Of a DNA stretch of 8,329 nt, positions 6,595 through 8,329 are shown piece by piece. Numbering within the stretch: the stretch's first letter is position 1; every line of letters starts with the position of its first letter. Both the position numbers and the translations under genes were made by a program. The notes beneath the pieces were generated by a model that was not told the origin of the DNA, did not search any database, and saw nothing but the letters and a program-made list of their open reading frames with translations. Source of the stretch: Sulfurimonas sp. GTDB taxonomy: Bacteria > Campylobacterota > Campylobacteria > Campylobacterales > Sulfurimonadaceae. Location: NCBI GenBank assembly GCA_024762745.1, contig JANTGV010000038.1, positions 1 through 8,329 of the forward strand. The letters are read 5' to 3'.

Positions 6595-7157
6595 TGAAGA
6601 AGCTATTTCTAATTATCGGAGCGCCAGGCTCTGGTAAAACTACTGATGCTGAACTAATTTCAAAAGAAAATGACGATATAACACACTACTCCACTGGTGA
6701 TATGCTCAGAGCAGAAGTAGCTAGTGGCAGTGAACTTGGTTTAGAGATAGACAACTATATCTCTAAAGGTCTTATTGTTCCTATTAAAATCGCTATAGAG
6801 ACTATCACAAACGCAATAAAGTCTGCACCTACTGATGTAGTTATCTTAGATGGTTATCCAAGAAGTATGGAACAACTCAATGCACTAGAAGATTATCTTA
6901 ATGATACTCTTGAACTTGTGAGTGTTATAGAGGTACGTGTGAGTGAAGATACTGCTCGCGATAGAGTTCTTGGACGTGCTCGCGGTGCTGATGACAATAC
7001 AGAAGTGTTTGATAACCGCATGAAGGTTTACACTGAACCTTTAGCTGATATAGAATCTTTTTACAGCTCTAAAAAACTTTTAAAGGTCATTTCTGGAGAA
7101 GGAACTATTGAAGAGATAGTTTCTGAGATAAGAACTTTTATAGACTCTAAAATATAA
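6594..7157 (+). CDS. adk: Adenylate kinase, short LID-less campylobacterial type
   Basis: Adk interconverts ATP + AMP and 2 ADP in the cytosol. The 187-aa protein has the P-loop GAPGSGKTT (residues 9-17), the AMP-site segment HYSTGDMLRAEVASGSELG, and DGYPRSMEQL with the conserved Asp-Gly-x-Pro-Arg. It then has GRARGADDN followed by NRMKVYTEPL, where the long enzymes carry a LID of about 30 residues. The GKTT loop, with Thr replacing the usual Gly of GKGT, and ADDN-EVF-NRMKVYTEPL match the Campylobacter enzyme closely. The start is GTG, overlapping the aspS stop as TAGTG, with only an A-rich AAAGAAA stretch as ribosome site, so translational coupling to aspS is likely. All catalytic arginines seem present. 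A second, different adenylate kinase is encoded at the window end. Confidence 0.95.
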   Translation: MKKLFLIIGAPGSGKTTDAELISKENDDITHYSTGDMLRAEVASGSELGLEIDNYISKGLIVPIKIAIETITNAIKSAPTDVVILDGYPRSMEQLNALEDYLNDTLELVSVIEVRVSEDTARDRVLGRARGADDNTEVFDNRMKVYTEPLADIESFYSSKKLLKVISGEGTIEEIVSEIRTFIDSKI

Positions 7158-7171
7158 ACAAACTTAGGACC

Positions 7172-7207
7172 TCACATAATACTTCGTGGGTGTCTGTAAA
7201 ATTTCAT
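7172..7207 (-). other. Possible 11-codon leader-type mini-ORF in the adk/GNAT gap
   Basis: On the minus strand an ATG at 7207 begins MKFYRHPRSIM, then TGA. It is preceded at 7-nt spacing by AAAGGG (7215-7220), and further up by a near-perfect Shine-Dalgarno AAGGAGGT (7224-7231). No larger gene follows on that strand: it runs into the antisense of adk. The ORF may be chance. It is recorded because the ribosome-site-like signals are the strongest in the window and have no other explanation. Function unknown. Confidence 0.2.
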
Positions 7208-7251
7208 TTTCTTACCCTTTATTACCTCCTTCCATAAAAATTACCAATTTA

Positions 7252-7280
7252 TTGATTTTTCAAGAAAAAAAAATTAAAAT
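7252..7280 (+). promoter_or_regulatory. Candidate sigma-70 promoter for the acetyltransferase gene
   Basis: TTGATT (7252-7257) and TAAAAT (7275-7280) are separated by exactly 17 nt within a very A/T-rich stretch with A-tracts. This predicts initiation near 7287 and a leader of about 48 nt before the preferred start at 7335. Confidence 0.4.
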
Positions 7281-7322
7281 TCTCAAATTTTTTTAACATT
7301 GCGACATAAAACAATGTATTAT

Positions 7323-7328
7323 GAGGGA
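7323..7328 (+). promoter_or_regulatory. Ribosome binding site favouring the TTG-7335 start of the acetyltransferase
   Basis: GAGGGA lies 6 nt before TTG 7335-7337. Neither the upstream TTG (7299) nor the ATG (7314) has any purine-rich site in front of it. Confidence 0.5.
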
Positions 7329-7334
7329 TACAAA

Positions 7335-7859
7335 TTGAATTATGACTTTACTACAAACCGTCTAATAGTCAAAGAATGGCACTCTTTTAAACCAACAGAA
7401 CTTGAGGAGCCAAACCTAGTAAATATTATCGAAGAGATACTAGTACCTGATGTCACCAAGAGATTCCCAATAATGTGGCGAGGTAGTTACGACAAGAAAA
7501 GAGCTAAATACTGGATTCAAGATCGTGATAGTGAATCTAAAACACTCCTTGCTGTAGAAAAAGAGACTAAAAAAGCTCTGGGCTATATCAATTTTTTTAG
7601 GGAGGGAGACTACAGTAAAGGAACTTACTTGCGTTTAGGCTATCTGGTATCTCATGCTATGTGGAATAATGGTTTAGCAACAGAACTTGTCAATGGGTTT
7701 ATTCATCTGTGTAAAGAAAATAATATCTCTTCTCTTTTTGCTAGAGTGGATTCAGATAATATTGCTTCCATACGCGTTCTTGAAAAAAATAATTTTTTCA
7801 CAAAACCACGCGATACAAATAGAGGAGACCTTCTATTTGTATATGACTTTAATAAATAG
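7335..7859 (+). CDS. GNAT-family N-acetyltransferase, RimJ/RimL (Acetyltransf_3) type
   Basis: This cytosolic enzyme should transfer acetyl from acetyl-CoA to an amine on an unknown acceptor. From the preferred start the protein has 174 residues and begins MNYDFTTNRLIVKEW, the usual opening T-x-R-L-x-x-x-x-W of this family. Motif A is WNNGLATELVNG, a variant of the Q/R-x-x-G-x-G/A pyrophosphate loop. Motif B is DSDNIASIRVLEKNNF, the N-x-x-S-x-R-x-x-E-K-x-G/N-F signature. The same frame is open back to TTG 7299 and includes ATG 7314, which would add 12 or 7 residues, but only TTG 7335 has a ribosome site (GAGGGA) and gives the family-typical N-terminus. It appears monocistronic with its own promoter and ends 1 nt before the convergent adenylate kinase gene. 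Substrate not predictable. Confidence 0.9.
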   Translation: MNYDFTTNRLIVKEWHSFKPTELEEPNLVNIIEEILVPDVTKRFPIMWRGSYDKKRAKYWIQDRDSESKTLLAVEKETKKALGYINFFREGDYSKGTYLRLGYLVSHAMWNNGLATELVNGFIHLCKENNISSLFARVDSDNIASIRVLEKNNFFTKPRDTNRGDLLFVYDFNK

Positions 7860-7860
7860 A

Positions 7861-8329
<469 letters not shown>

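Noticed and set aside
7140..7207. Selenocysteine reading of the TGA that ends the minus-strand mini-ORF
   Set aside because: The frame would continue as GPKFVYIL into the antisense of adk, and I see no SECIS-like hairpin just after the TGA.
7299..7316. TTG 7299 or ATG 7314 as acetyltransferase starts
   Set aside because: Neither has a ribosome site, and both add residues before the family-typical N-terminus; TTG 7335 with GAGGGA is better. They are not excluded.

Overview
The window looks like a chromosomal segment of a free-living Campylobacterota bacterium (Sulfurimonas-like). The call rests on general AT-richness, T-rich promoters with a clear -10 but no clear -35, an AspRS of the type paired with indirect Asn-tRNA synthesis, and a short LID-less adenylate kinase directly behind aspS that closely resembles the Campylobacter enzyme. 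No rRNA, tRNA, CRISPR array, insertion sequence or phage gene is visible. No gap between genes exceeds 300 bases; the longest is about 140 to 177 bases, between adk and the acetyltransferase gene.

Layout. (1) Positions 1-1812: the last 34 residues of a c-type cytochrome, with a CxxCH motif and a P460-like tail. An OmpR-type response regulator and a membrane histidine kinase follow closely on the same strand, so the three look like one transcription unit. (2) 1868-2443, minus: a secreted, membrane-anchored SH3/coiled-coil protein of the YgiM (TIGR04211) family, convergent with the kinase. (3) 2561-3902: three unrecognised small proteins. The middle one (minus strand) looks like a degenerate alpha/beta-hydrolase without a catalytic Ser. 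It diverges from the third gene across a 48-bp region where the two candidate -10 boxes overlap. (4) 3885-4739, minus: NAD kinase, with a TTG start. (5) 4840-7157: aspS (TTG start) and adk (GTG start, 1-nt stop/start overlap), an operon for tRNA charging and adenylate balance, divergent from nadK. (6) 7335-7859: a RimJ/RimL-like GNAT acetyltransferase with its own promoter. (7) 7861 to the window end, minus: the C-terminal three quarters of a second, long-LID adenylate kinase that resembles the gammaproteobacterial enzyme.

Most of the window is housekeeping or ordinary accessory content. I found no convincing new multi-gene system. The points most worth a second look are the pair of structurally different adenylate kinases flanking one small gene, the apparent pseudo-hydrolase with its divergent partner, the heme protein-linked kinase that lacks a periplasmic sensor domain, and a pyrimidine-rich anti-Shine-Dalgarno-like patch after adk. 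Everything was read by eye; homology statements rest on recalled family motifs, not searches.
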